DNA of 64,000 nucleotides from the NCBI GenBank assembly GCA_025359865.1, contig JANYDH010000003.1:1-64000 (forward strand), given 5' to 3'. Origin of the DNA: Actinomycetes bacterium (GTDB taxonomy: Bacteria; Actinomycetota; Acidimicrobiia; Acidimicrobiales; Ilumatobacteraceae). Below the pieces are notes generated by a model that was not told where the DNA came from, did not search any database, and was given only the letters and a program-made list of their open reading frames with translations. Shown one piece after another: positions 42,391-51,420 of this stretch. Each line of letters starts with the position of its first letter. Positions within the stretch are counted from its first letter, which is position 1. The position numbers were made by a program, and so were the translations under genes.

Positions 42391-43758
42391 ATGCACGTTC
42401 ACGACGAGACCACCGCGAGGTTGGCCGAAGCCATCCTTGCGTATTCGGTACAGCGGATGCAGATGGATCCACCTCCGCTCGACCACGGGTCGACCGCCCG
42501 GGAGTTGGCCGATCGAGCCGGACCGACCATCACCGCCACCGGAATCGGTGGGCTCGAGGCATTGCGGGTGTTTGCTGAGGTACTCGGCCCGGCATGCATC
42601 AGCGTCGATCATCCTCGGTTCTTGAGCTTCGTCCCCGCTGCACCTACCGAGGCGTCGATCCTGTTCGATCTCGTTGTCGGTGCCTCGAGCATCTTTGCCG
42701 GCTCGTGGCTCGAAGGGTCGGGAGCGGTGTATGCAGAGAACGAGGCGCTGCGCTACGTCGCCGACCTTGCCGGGTTCCCGGCGGCGGCTGGCGGGGTGTT
42801 CGTCAGCGGCGGAACCGCCGGCAACCTCAGCGCCCTCATCGCCGCGCGGTGGAGGTGGCGGCAGCGCGCAGGCGGCCGTCATGACCGCACTCGTGGTCTG
42901 ATCATCACCTCGAGCGGAACCCATTCCAGTGTTGCATCTGCCAGCCGTGCGATGGACGCCGACGTGCTCGTCGTTCCCGCCGACGAACAGGGTCGGCTGC
43001 ACACTGAAGCCCTCGATGCTGCCATCGCCGGGATGAGCGCTCCCGATCTCGAGCGCGTCTTCGCGATCGTGGCCACATGCGGCACCACGAATGCCGGGGT
43101 GATCGATCACCTTGACGGTGTGGCCGACGCAGCCGAGCGACTCCGCATCTGGATGCACGTCGACGGTGCATACGGAGGCGCTGGTTTGGCGGCCCCCAGC
43201 GTGCGACCGCTGTATATCGGAATCGAGCGCGCCGACAGCTTCATCGTCGACCCGCACAAATGGCTGTTTGCACCCTTCGACTGTTGCGCGCTCATCTACC
43301 GCGACCCCGAGATCGGCCGTTTGGCCCACACCCAGCACGCCGAGTATCTCGACGTACTTCACGGCAGTGGGGATGAGTGGAATCCGAGTGACTTCGCTCA
43401 CCACCTGTCGCGGCGAGCGCGCGGGCTGCCGTTCTGGTTCAGCCTCGCCACGTACGGAACAGAGCAGTACACCGAGGCCGTCGAAACCACGTTGCAGGTC
43501 GCTCATGCCGGTGCCGAGCTCGTCGACGCCGCTGCCCACCTCGAGTTGATCATGAGGCCTGAGTTGAGCGTGGTGATGTTCCGCCGAACCGGGTGGAGCC
43601 CCGCTCAGTACCAGGACTGGAGTGACCGGCTGCTGTTGTCGGGCGCGGCGTTCGTCACGCCGTCTGCGTGGAACGGCGAGACCATCCTGCGGATCTGCGT
43701 GGTCAACCCGCGCACCACGGTGGGCGATATCGCAATGATCATCGAGTCGCTGGCCTGA
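42391..43758 (+). CDS. PLP-dependent decarboxylase, group II (aromatic amino acid/glutamate type)
   Basis: 455-residue type I-fold PLP enzyme. The cofactor Lys is in IVDPHKWLFAPFDCC; VSGGTAGNLSALIAAR binds the phosphate and HVDGAYGGAG carries the Asp that contacts the pyridine nitrogen. The order and spacing match L-amino acid (Dopa/Trp/Tyr/2,4-diaminobutyrate) decarboxylases; the true substrate is not clear. The ATG at 42391 is preceded by LYPNPDD-type codons in frame, seen at the start of homologues, so translation might begin a little earlier at a non-ATG codon. The amidohydrolase gene follows after three bases. Confidence 0.87.
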   Translation: MHVHDETTARLAEAILAYSVQRMQMDPPPLDHGSTARELADRAGPTITATGIGGLEALRVFAEVLGPACISVDHPRFLSFVPAAPTEASILFDLVVGASSIFAGSWLEGSGAVYAENEALRYVADLAGFPAAAGGVFVSGGTAGNLSALIAARWRWRQRAGGRHDRTRGLIITSSGTHSSVASASRAMDADVLVVPADEQGRLHTEALDAAIAGMSAPDLERVFAIVATCGTTNAGVIDHLDGVADAAERLRIWMHVDGAYGGAGLAAPSVRPLYIGIERADSFIVDPHKWLFAPFDCCALIYRDPEIGRLAHTQHAEYLDVLHGSGDEWNPSDFAHHLSRRARGLPFWFSLATYGTEQYTEAVETTLQVAHAGAELVDAAAHLELIMRPELSVVMFRRTGWSPAQYQDWSDRLLLSGAAFVTPSAWNGETILRICVVNPRTTVGDIAMIIESLA

Positions 43759-43761
43759 TTT

Positions 43762-45123
43762 GTGGCTGATCTACTGATTCGTCATGCACGCTTGGTTGCC
43801 ACTGTCGATCCCGTCCGGCGCGAATTGGCCGGCGGATGGGTCAGCATCACGGCTGGATTGATTGAAGCGGTCGGCTCGTCGAGCGACCCTGAGCCGTTGG
43901 CCACTTCGGTCATCGACGCAGCAGACTGCCTGGTCACCCCCGGGCTGATCAACACCCACCATCACATCTTCCAGAACCTCACCCGGGCCTACCCTCCGAT
44001 GACCGACAAGCCGCTGTTCGGTTGGCTGCAATCGCTCTATCCGCTGTGGAGGGCGATCGACGAAGCAGCGGTATACGCATCGGCCTTCGTCGGTCTTGCT
44101 GAACTGGCGCTCAGCGGATGCACCACCTCCAGCGATCATCTCTATCTGCATCCCCGGGGGGGCGGTGATCTGCTCAGCGCCGAGATCGCTGCCGCACAGG
44201 CGCTGGGTGTGCGGTTCCACCCGACACGCGGTTCGATGTCGCTGAGCGTGAAAGACGGCGGCCTGCCGCCCGACGATGTGGTGCAAGACGACGACGAGAT
44301 CCTCGCGGCGAGCGAGGAAGCGGTGCATCGCCATCACGACCGATCACACGGTGCCATGGTTCGCATCGCGTTGGCGCCATGTAGTCCGTTCAGCGTCACC
44401 GAGGACTTGATGGTGAGATCGGCCGAACTCGCCGAACGTCTCGATGTTCGCCTCCACACCCATTTCGCGGAGAATGCCGAGGACGACGAGTTCTCGCTGG
44501 CCACGTTCGGATGCCGGCCGATGGAGTACTTGGAACGCACCGGGTGGTGTACCGACCGTGCATGGGTGGCGCACTGTGTGATGCCCAACGCCGATGAGAT
44601 CGGCCGTCTTGGCGCGGCGGGCATCGGTGTAGCGCATTGTCCAAGCAGCAACATGATCCTCTCGTCGGGCATCTCGCCGATCATCGCGATGCGAGCGGCT
44701 GGAGTCAAGATCGGACTCGGCGTCGATGGATCATCATCAGCCGACAGCGCCTCGCTGTGGCTCGAAGCCCGCCAAGCCATGCTGCTGGCCAAGCTGCGCG
44801 ATGGAGCGCACCAGGGCACGGCCCGGATGGCGCTCGAGTGTGCCACCATCGGCGGTGCCGGCTGTCTGGGTCGCGAGGGCGAACTCGGGGTGCTCGCTCC
44901 CGGCGCGGTGGGGGATGTGGCAGTGTGGAAGCTCACCGGGCCCGTGTTCGCCGGTGCCCTGGCTGACCCGGTCGAGGCGTGGCTGCGATGCGGGCCGACG
45001 AGTGCCTGGTACACCGTGGTGAACGGCAAGGTCGTCGTCGAGCAGGGCCGCCTCGTGCACCCCGAACTCGAGTCGGTGTTGCGCGACCATTCGCGTGAGG
45101 CGGCGCGGATCCAACGGCTGTAG
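43762..45123 (+). CDS. 8-oxoguanine deaminase-like amidohydrolase
   Basis: 453-residue metal-dependent deaminase of the amidohydrolase superfamily (TrzN/SsnA/guanine deaminase group). Metal site residues are in VTPGLINTHHHIFQNLTRA, RLHTHFAEN, VAHCVMP and LGVDGSSSAD. The segment RGSMSLSVKDGGLPPDDVV is characteristic of bacterial 8-oxoguanine/isocytosine deaminases. The GTG start lies three bases after the decarboxylase stop, so the genes are co-transcribed. Purine salvage beside an amino acid decarboxylase is unusual; a different aromatic amine substrate is possible. Confidence 0.85.
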   Translation: MADLLIRHARLVATVDPVRRELAGGWVSITAGLIEAVGSSSDPEPLATSVIDAADCLVTPGLINTHHHIFQNLTRAYPPMTDKPLFGWLQSLYPLWRAIDEAAVYASAFVGLAELALSGCTTSSDHLYLHPRGGGDLLSAEIAAAQALGVRFHPTRGSMSLSVKDGGLPPDDVVQDDDEILAASEEAVHRHHDRSHGAMVRIALAPCSPFSVTEDLMVRSAELAERLDVRLHTHFAENAEDDEFSLATFGCRPMEYLERTGWCTDRAWVAHCVMPNADEIGRLGAAGIGVAHCPSSNMILSSGISPIIAMRAAGVKIGLGVDGSSSADSASLWLEARQAMLLAKLRDGAHQGTARMALECATIGGAGCLGREGELGVLAPGAVGDVAVWKLTGPVFAGALADPVEAWLRCGPTSAWYTVVNGKVVVEQGRLVHPELESVLRDHSREAARIQRL

Positions 45124-45188
45124 CCGGTCTGTGACAGCTGACCGGTGACGCCGCCACGCCAGCTCGGTCGACCACACTGGGAGGTGCC

Positions 45189-46046
45189 ATGACCGCTCCT
45201 GTTCCACAACCGCGCTACTACGACACCGGTACGTCGCGCCGATCGTTCCTACTAGGCGCGGGTGCGGCGCTGCTGGTCGGTGGAGCGACCGCTGGGTTGG
45301 CGCTTGGTACCGACGTGTTCGACGGTGTGCTCAACGACGTGTTCGGCGGAAACGATGGCAGCGGCGCGAAGAACTCGGGCGACGGCTCATCGGTAGAACC
45401 CGACTCGGGCGGTGGCGGTGGCGGCAACGGCGTCGTCGAAGGCGCCGACAAGACGCCAGGCGCCAACACCGGTGGCAACGGTTCGTCTGGCGCGCGGCCC
45501 ACCTCGATGGCGATGGTCGGCGACTCGATCACCGCCAGGTCAAAGAACGCGCTGGTCTTCACGCTGACGGCGATGGGGTTCGACGGCATCACGATCAACG
45601 GACTCACCAGCAGACGGATCGAGATCGGCGACGGGTCGGCTGCCCCGCTCTCGGGAATCAAATCGATGTATCAGATGCTCGCGTTCGGGGTGAAGCCCGA
45701 GGTCTGGGTGATTGCGCTCGGCACCAACGATGTCGGCCAATACAGCGGTGCCGAGGACTACACCCGGCTGATCGATGCGATGGCATCGATGCTGCCGGTT
45801 GAGATGCCGTTGGTGTGGGTGGATGTGTACCGCCCCGAGTATCTCGACGCCTCACGGTTGTTCAATCAGTTGCTCGGTGAGTACATGGACAAACGCGGCA
45901 ACGCCGTAGTAGCACACTGGTACGACCTTGCCGCGGCACCCGACCAGAACATCTTGCAACACGATCACATCCACCCGAACGATCGTGGCACCGCGGTGTT
46001 TGCCTCGCTGGTCAACGACGCAATCGCAACCTTCACCACCCCGTGA
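45189..46046 (+). CDS. Secreted SGNH-hydrolase-like protein
   Basis: 285 residues with a twin-Arg type signal (TSRRSFLLGAGAALLVGG), a Gly/Ser/Asp-rich linker (about 48-98), and an SGNH/GDSL fold: block I MVGDSIT, block III IALGTND, and block V DHIHPND with the catalytic Asp and His. Such enzymes act as esterases or O-acyltransferase partners on surface sugars. GGGAGG before the ATG supports the start. It stands between the deaminase and the convergent glnR. A link to the acyltransferase at 9154, which lacks an SGNH domain, is speculative. Confidence 0.87.
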   Translation: MTAPVPQPRYYDTGTSRRSFLLGAGAALLVGGATAGLALGTDVFDGVLNDVFGGNDGSGAKNSGDGSSVEPDSGGGGGGNGVVEGADKTPGANTGGNGSSGARPTSMAMVGDSITARSKNALVFTLTAMGFDGITINGLTSRRIEIGDGSAAPLSGIKSMYQMLAFGVKPEVWVIALGTNDVGQYSGAEDYTRLIDAMASMLPVEMPLVWVDVYRPEYLDASRLFNQLLGEYMDKRGNAVVAHWYDLAAAPDQNILQHDHIHPNDRGTAVFASLVNDAIATFTTP

Positions 46047-46065
46047 TCGGCCGATTTCGGATCCG

Positions 46066-46746
46066 CTACGTGCCCCAGCGGGACTGACCGAAGCGGTAAC
46101 CGACCGAGCGGACAGTCTGGATGAGGTTGGCCTGTTCCTCGCCGAGCTTGGCCCGTAGCCGGCGGATGTGCACGTCGACCGTGCGGGCACCGCCGTAGTA
46201 CTCGTAGCCCCACACCCGCGACAGCAGGATCTCACGGGTGAACACCTTGCCCGGGTTCTGCGCCAGGAACTTCAACAACTCGTACTCCATGTACGTCAGG
46301 TCGAGCGGTCGGCCCTCGATCGACGCCTGATAGGTCTCCAGGTTGAGCGCGAGGCCGCTGTATTCGACCAGTTCGGGGCGGACACCGCCTCCACCACGCC
46401 AGAACAGGTGCTTCAACCGTGCCTCGACCTCGACCGGGTGGAACGGGGTCAGACAGAAGTCGTCGAACAGATCGTTGCGGAGTTCGAGATCTGCCAATTG
46501 GGAACCGCTGACGAGCACGAGGAGCGGCGTTACCGGGGTATCGCGCTTACGAAGCGACCGGCACAACGCCCACGCGCCCTCCGGGTCTTGGTCGCACGAC
46601 ACCACGGCACCGCCCCAGCCGGCAGCAGGCTCGTTGGCCGCGGCGGCCTCGGTGGAACCGACGGCCTTCCACCGGAATCCCCCCAGGTCGAGCGTGCGCG
46701 CCAGATCAGGTGGAGGCGGGTCCGGGAAGACAGCGGCTAGTTCCAT
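46066..46746 (-). CDS. glnR: GlnR-like OmpR-family response regulator
   Basis: 226 residues. The C-terminal winged helix is OmpR-type (LDLTYMEYELLKFLAQNPGK, GGARTVDVHIRRLRAKLG, TVRSVGYRFG) and very close to actinobacterial GlnR. The receiver is degenerate in the same manner (VVSCDQDPEGAWALCRSLRK; DDFCLTPFHPVEVEARL), so phosphorylation is doubtful. GlnR is the main nitrogen regulator of Actinobacteria. The gene begins five bases after the glnA2 stop, with glnII upstream of both, which fits nitrogen control. No cognate kinase gene lies nearby. Confidence 0.82.
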   Translation of the reverse strand: MELAAVFPDPPPPDLARTLDLGGFRWKAVGSTEAAAANEPAAGWGGAVVSCDQDPEGAWALCRSLRKRDTPVTPLLVLVSGSQLADLELRNDLFDDFCLTPFHPVEVEARLKHLFWRGGGGVRPELVEYSGLALNLETYQASIEGRPLDLTYMEYELLKFLAQNPGKVFTREILLSRVWGYEYYGGARTVDVHIRRLRAKLGEEQANLIQTVRSVGYRFGQSRWGT

Positions 46747-46751
46747 TGCGA

Positions 46752-48095
46752 CTAGAGCGCTCTCAGGTAGCGGTCGATCTCATACGCACTCACGTGGGTC
46801 TTGTAGCCGCGCCATTCATTGCGTTTGTTGCGCAGGAACCACTCGAAGATGTGTTCGCCGAGTGCCTCGCGGACCAATTCGGATCGTTCCATCACCTTCA
46901 ACGAATCACTCAGTGATTGCGGAAGCTGGCCGATGCCGAGTGCACCGAGCTGGGCATCGGTCAACTCGAATAGGTTCGACTCGGCCTCTGGCTCGAGCAC
47001 GTAGCCTTCGGCGATCCCCTTCATCCCGGCTGCAAGGAGTACGGCGAACGCCAGGTACGGATTGCATGCCGGATCGGGCGAGCGGTATTCGATCCGCGTC
47101 GCGCTCGGGTTGCCCCGTTTCGGGATGGGTACACGGATCAGCCCGCTGCGGTTGTTGCGCGCCCAACTGATGTGCACGGGTGCCTCGAAACCGGGCACCA
47201 ACCGCTTGTAGCTGTTGATCGTCTGGTTGGTGATTGCGGTGATCTCGGCGGCGTGGCGCAACAACCCTGCCATGAAGCTCTTCGCAACCGGCGACAGGTT
47301 GTGTGGATCGTCGGCGTCGTAAAATGCGTTCTCGTCGCCACGGAACAGCGACATGTGTACGTGCATGCCGCTGCCCTGCACACCCTCGAGCGGCTTGGGC
47401 ATGAACGTGGCATGCACGCCGTTGGCCGCTGCTACCTCTTTGACGACCAGGCGAAACGTCATGATGTTGTCGGCCATGGTGAGCGCGTTGTCATGCCGAA
47501 GGTCGATCTCGTGCTGGCTCGGCGCATCCTCGTGGAAGCTGTACTCCACCGGGATGCTCATCGTCTCGAGCGTGCGAATCGTCTGCTTGCGGAGTGATCC
47601 GGCCACGTCGGTCGTGGTGAGGTCGAAGAATCCGGCTTCATCCAAGGGAACCGGGGTGGTGCCCCGCTCGGGAGGCGCGAAGTAGAAGAACTCGATGTCG
47701 GGTGCCACGTAGAACGTGAACCCGGCTTCGTGGGCGGCCTGCAACTGGCGGCGCAGCACCTGGCGTGGGTCACCCTGGAACGGGGTGCCGTCGAGCCCGT
47801 GAATATCGCAGAACACGCGTGCTTCCGGAGACTTCGGATCACCCCAGGGCAACACCTCGAACGTGTTCGGATCGGGGATCGCCAACACATCGCTTTCTTG
47901 CACCCGACTGAACCCGTCGATCGAGGAACCGTCGAAGGTCATGCCGTCTTCAAGTGCGTTTTCGAGTTCAGCAGGGCTGATCGCGAAGCTTTTCAGTGTG
48001 CCGAGCACGTCGGTGAACCACAGCCGAATCAGCCGGACGCAGCGTTCTTCAACGGTGCGCAGTACGTAGTCACGTTGCGAATCGAGCACCGTCAT
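46752..48095 (-). CDS. glnA2: Glutamine synthetase type I, GlnA2-like
   Basis: 447 residues that make glutamine from glutamate, ammonia and ATP, or act on related gamma-glutamyl acceptors. The sequence follows mycobacterial GlnA2 closely: RLWFTDVLGTLKSFAI, MTFDGSSIDGF, PDIEFFYF, SGMHVHMSLF and NPYLAFAVLLAAG. The adenylylation loop of GlnA1 is not evident. The frame extends upstream; the ATG at 48095 and the GTG two codons later are both good starts (GGAG sits eight bases before the GTG). It is the middle gene of glnII-glnA2-glnR on the minus strand. Confidence 0.93.
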   Translation of the reverse strand: MTVLDSQRDYVLRTVEERCVRLIRLWFTDVLGTLKSFAISPAELENALEDGMTFDGSSIDGFSRVQESDVLAIPDPNTFEVLPWGDPKSPEARVFCDIHGLDGTPFQGDPRQVLRRQLQAAHEAGFTFYVAPDIEFFYFAPPERGTTPVPLDEAGFFDLTTTDVAGSLRKQTIRTLETMSIPVEYSFHEDAPSQHEIDLRHDNALTMADNIMTFRLVVKEVAAANGVHATFMPKPLEGVQGSGMHVHMSLFRGDENAFYDADDPHNLSPVAKSFMAGLLRHAAEITAITNQTINSYKRLVPGFEAPVHISWARNNRSGLIRVPIPKRGNPSATRIEYRSPDPACNPYLAFAVLLAAGMKGIAEGYVLEPEAESNLFELTDAQLGALGIGQLPQSLSDSLKVMERSELVREALGEHIFEWFLRNKRNEWRGYKTHVSAYEIDRYLRAL

Positions 48096-48205
48096 GACTC
48101 CAGTCTTGCTCGTGGGAATGGGGTGGAGTACACCAGAGTTGAGGCCGGAGGTGGCTGGCCCCAACTCGGGTGCTACTCGCGAGTGCCGCTTGCGGCGCTA
48201 CTCGT

Positions 48206-49207
48206 TCAGCCGCAAACGCTCTCGAGGAGCAGGCGCGTGACCGTGTACGGGTCTGCGTTCGCATTCGGGCGACGATCCTCCGCGTAGCCCTGGCCGGTAC
48301 GACCGACCTGCCACGGGATGCGGATGCTGGCACCACGGTTGCTGATGCCGTAGCTGAACTTGTTGTACGGGGCGGTCTCGTGGGCGCCGGTGAGGCGGCT
48401 TTCGATGTCGTGGCCGTACCCCTTGATGTGTGCGTCGATGCGCTTACCGATTGCTTTGCAGGCTGCCTCGATCGCCTTCATGTCGGTGTCTTCGCGCATC
48501 GCCTTCGTGGAGAAGTTGGTGTGCATTCCGGCGCCGTTCCAGTCACCTTTTTGCGGCTTCGCATCGAAGCTGATGACCACGTCGTAGTCCTCGGCGATGC
48601 GGTGCAACAGCCAACGGGCGACATGCAGGTGGTCGCTGACTGCGAGCGCCTCGGCCGCGCCAACTTGAAACTCCCACTGTCCTGGCATCACTTCGGCGTT
48701 GGTGCCTTCGATCATCAGGTCGGCATCGAGGCACGCCTGGGTGTGTTCTTCGATGATGTCGCGCCCGACAACGCGGCCTGCGCCGACGCCGCAGTAGTAC
48801 GGACCCTGGGGGGCGGGGAACCCGTTCGCCGGGAAGCCGAGCGGGCTGCCGTCGAGCTTGAGCATCGTGTACTCCTGCTCGATACCGAAGATCATCTCGT
48901 GCTTGGCGTATTTCTTGGCCACCTTTTCGAGTGTCGAGCGGGTGTTGGTCGGGTGTGGCTTGTCGTCCTTGGCCAGGTGAACATCACACATCACGAGTAC
49001 GTTGTCTCCACCGCGCAGCGGGTCCGGGCACACGAACACCGGCTTCAACTCACAGTCGCTGCTCTCGCCGGTGGCCTGGTTGGTGGAGGACCCATCGAAG
49101 CCCCAGATGGGCAGTGGCTTGCCAGTGGCGACGATCTTCGTCTTCGACCGCAGCAGCGGAGTCGGCGTGGTGCCATCGATCCAGATGTATTCAGCTTGGT
49201 ATGACAC
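48206..49207 (-). CDS. glnII: Glutamine synthetase type II
   Basis: 333-residue eukaryotic-type glutamine synthetase. The family motifs are WGFDGSSTNQATGESSD, FGIEQEYTML, GPYYCGVG, EVMPGQWEFQVG and NGAGMHTNFSTKAMRE. It is used in nitrogen shortage in Streptomyces and Frankia. The GTG at 49207 has AAGGAAA six bases upstream. It diverges from the TetR gene with 132 bp between starts, which contains a candidate GlnR site. Confidence 0.95.
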   Translation of the reverse strand: MSYQAEYIWIDGTTPTPLLRSKTKIVATGKPLPIWGFDGSSTNQATGESSDCELKPVFVCPDPLRGGDNVLVMCDVHLAKDDKPHPTNTRSTLEKVAKKYAKHEMIFGIEQEYTMLKLDGSPLGFPANGFPAPQGPYYCGVGAGRVVGRDIIEEHTQACLDADLMIEGTNAEVMPGQWEFQVGAAEALAVSDHLHVARWLLHRIAEDYDVVISFDAKPQKGDWNGAGMHTNFSTKAMREDTDMKAIEAACKAIGKRIDAHIKGYGHDIESRLTGAHETAPYNKFSYGISNRGASIRIPWQVGRTGQGYAEDRRPNANADPYTVTRLLLESVCG

Positions 49208-49299
49208 GTCGTTTCCTTGGTGGTACTCGGGGCCGCGAAGGCCTGGTGGAGGGAGCTGCTGCACTGTGACAGCGAGCTATTACTCCATCGTTGCCCCAA

Positions 49300-49318
49300 T
49301 GTGAACGCTGTGTGAAAC
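49300..49318. promoter_or_regulatory. Candidate GlnR/OmpR-type direct repeat
   Basis: TGTGAA occurs at 49300-49305 and 49311-49316, 11 bp apart, in TGTGAACGCTGTGTGAAAC. An 11-bp direct repeat with GAAC/GAAAC ends is the form used by OmpR-family GlnR (GAAAC-type half-sites with a six-base gap). It lies between the glnII and TetR genes, about 95 bp upstream of glnII. Confidence 0.35.
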
Positions 49319-49339
49319 TGAGGTCAGTACAGTCGTGCC

Positions 49340-50047
49340 GTGACTGGACAACGGGCCCGCGTTCGCGCCCAACTGACCGGCGAGATCAAACAGCTTGCCC
49401 GCACGCAGCTCGCCGAAGTCGGCGCGCCGAACCTGTCGTTGCGGGCGATCGCCCGCGATCTTGGCATGGCGAGTTCGGCGATCTATCGGTACTTCGCCAG
49501 CCGCGACGAGCTCCTCACTGCGTTGATCATCGACGCGTACGAGGCGATCGGGGCGGAAGCGGAACGTGCCGATCGCGAACTGGGCCCCGCCGAAGCGGCA
49601 CTTCGCTGGTCGACAGCGTGCTGGGCGGCATACCGGTGGTCGTTGGCCAACCCGGCCGAGTTCGCACTCATCTTCGGCACGCCGGTACCTGGTTATATGG
49701 CGCCGCCCGACACGATCGGGCCGGCATCACAGTTCACGGTGGTGCTCCTGTCGATCGTCGAGCAGGTGCAGGCGACAACGTGGAACTCGCAGGCCACCTC
49801 ACCATCAGGCCAGCTGCCACTGTCCGACGTGGTACGTGCCGATCTTGTCGCGCTCACGGATCGAGTCGGCACCACTGTTCAACCGGAACTGATGATGATC
49901 GGCCTGCATTTGTGGGTCAGCCTAATCGGCACGATCAGCTTCATTCTCTTCGGCCACTTCAACAACGTGATCGAGGATCAGGAGGCGTTCTTCGAGACCA
50001 CAGTCCGACTGCTCGGCGCCGAAATGTTCGGCCAAGCGCAGTGTTAG
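49340..50047 (+). CDS. TetR family transcriptional regulator
   Basis: 235 residues with an N-terminal TetR helix-turn-helix (LSLRAIARDLGMASSAIYRYFASRDELLTAL) and a ligand domain with the WHG-type signature (RWSTACWAAYRWSLANPAEFALIFG), found in many actinobacterial repressors. GTG start. It diverges from glnII; its target may be itself or the shared region. The last four bases overlap the convergent HTH-protein gene. Confidence 0.9.
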   Translation: MTGQRARVRAQLTGEIKQLARTQLAEVGAPNLSLRAIARDLGMASSAIYRYFASRDELLTALIIDAYEAIGAEAERADRELGPAEAALRWSTACWAAYRWSLANPAEFALIFGTPVPGYMAPPDTIGPASQFTVVLLSIVEQVQATTWNSQATSPSGQLPLSDVVRADLVALTDRVGTTVQPELMMIGLHLWVSLIGTISFILFGHFNNVIEDQEAFFETTVRLLGAEMFGQAQC

Positions 50048-50766
50048 CGGCTACCGGCGGGTGGCTGGTTCCAGTCAGCCAGCACGGTGACGCTTGCTCC
50101 CGCTGGGTCGCGTTCGGCGATGATGACGTGGTGGCGAGACGGGTGATTGCGGGATGGGTCTTTGCGCGTGCCGGGTTGTAACACGGTGACCGTGCTCGGT
50201 GCCCGTTTCGGCGTGGTAGAAACCGAGATGACCGAGGCTCCGGCGATGAACATCGTCGCCATCGCGCGACGTTCGCGCTCGTTGGCACCCATCAACGTGG
50301 CGAGTGCGGTGACAACATAGCTACCTGGCTGATCGAGGTGATCGCTGAGTACTTCGACGTCCTCGCGTCGCAACTCGATGACCGTGCGATCCAACTGGTC
50401 GCGCACGGTGCGGACCATCTGCAGGTACGCGACGAGCATCGACTGATCATCGTCGGGATCGAACGCAACTTCTACCCCGTTTGCCGCAATGGTGCCGAGG
50501 GGTGACACCTGCAGCGACACGCGTGGAGGGAGCAACTCATCGAACGTGGCGCCGTACAACGTGGTGATCGCATCGACCGAGTCGTCGTCGAGTGGCCAGG
50601 TGCCGGACTCGATCGACTGCAGGTCCTCGACACTGAAACGTCCGTCGCTGTGCCGGCTGAGCCGCCACAGGTACTGTTTGTTGCGCACTCGGTGGCCGCA
50701 CAACAACGAGGCGAAGCGTCTGGCAAACATCGCGCTGGTGATGTCGATGTGGTCGTATCCGCCCAT
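50044..50766 (-). CDS. XRE-like helix-turn-helix protein of unknown role
   Basis: 240 residues. Residues about 12-80 look like an XRE-type helix-turn-helix (FARRFASLLCGHRVRNKQYL, FSVEDLQSIESGTWPLDDDS, ITTLYGATFDELLPPRV). The middle is acidic and helical, with FDPDDDQSMLVAYLQMVRTV, and the C-terminal 60 residues are polar and low in structure. GAGG lies close to the ATG. No family beyond the HTH is recognised. The upstream region holds the repeat array at 50.9-51.5 kb. Confidence 0.65.
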   Translation of the reverse strand: MGGYDHIDITSAMFARRFASLLCGHRVRNKQYLWRLSRHSDGRFSVEDLQSIESGTWPLDDDSVDAITTLYGATFDELLPPRVSLQVSPLGTIAANGVEVAFDPDDDQSMLVAYLQMVRTVRDQLDRTVIELRREDVEVLSDHLDQPGSYVVTALATLMGANERERRAMATMFIAGASVISVSTTPKRAPSTVTVLQPGTRKDPSRNHPSRHHVIIAERDPAGASVTVLADWNQPPAGSR

Positions 50767-50903
50767 TTCCTCGCCCTCCTCGCCCGCTCGGCCCTGTAGC
50801 GCAGTCTGCTATCGGCAACCCTAAGTGAGAACTTGAGACATTCCGGAACATTTCTTCGAAACTGTTTCTGCGTCCCTACCGGGGGACCGCCGCTGTCTTC
50901 AAG

Positions 50904-50950
50904 GCTGACCTTTGGCGGTGGGTTGTTGTCAACAGGTTGTCGCAAAATGC
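50904..50950. repeat. Palindromic dispersed repeat, copy 4 (decayed)
   Basis: The left arm and centre, ACCTTTGGCGGTGGGTTGTT then GTCAACA, match copies 1 and 2, but the right arm is lost and replaced by GGTTGTCGCAAAATGC. Confidence 0.7.
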
Positions 50951-51420
50951 GGGTGGGGTTGGCGGTACCCGGTCCCGGTCCCGGTCCCGGTCCCGATCCC
51001 GACCCCGGCCCCGGCCCCGGCGGTGCGCTCGCGTCGCGGCGTGAACGTTCGTCGAGTGGCAGGCGCGTGTGGTGGACCCCTGCATCAGTGACCACGACGG
51101 CTGTGCGGGCAGGATCGCGTCGACTTACATGTCGCCAGCCCCGATAACTCGACGCGACTTGGCACCGCAACAACGGGTAGGCCCGGCGGGTGGGGTTGGC
51201 GGCACCCGATCCCGATCCCGGTCCCGACCCCGACCCCGACCCCGGCCCCGACCCCGGCCGTGCGCTCGCGTCGCGGTGTGAACGCTCGTTGCATGACAGT
51301 CGCGTGTGGTGGAAGTCTGCATCAGTGACCACGACGGCTGTGTGGGCAGGATCGCGTCGAGTTTCATATCGCCAGCGCCGATAACTCGACGCGACTCCTC
51401 CCGGAGAGGCGCAACGGGGA
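50949..51420. repeat. Diverged tandem duplication, period about 237 bp
   Basis: Units 50949-51185 and 51186-51420 share GCGGGTGGGGTTGGCGG, a tract of GGTCCC/GACCCC hexamers, GCGCTCGCGTCGCGG, GCATCAGTGACCACGACGGC and an end element with the GTCGCGTCGA-type palindrome. The units differ at many scattered bases. Confidence 0.9.
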
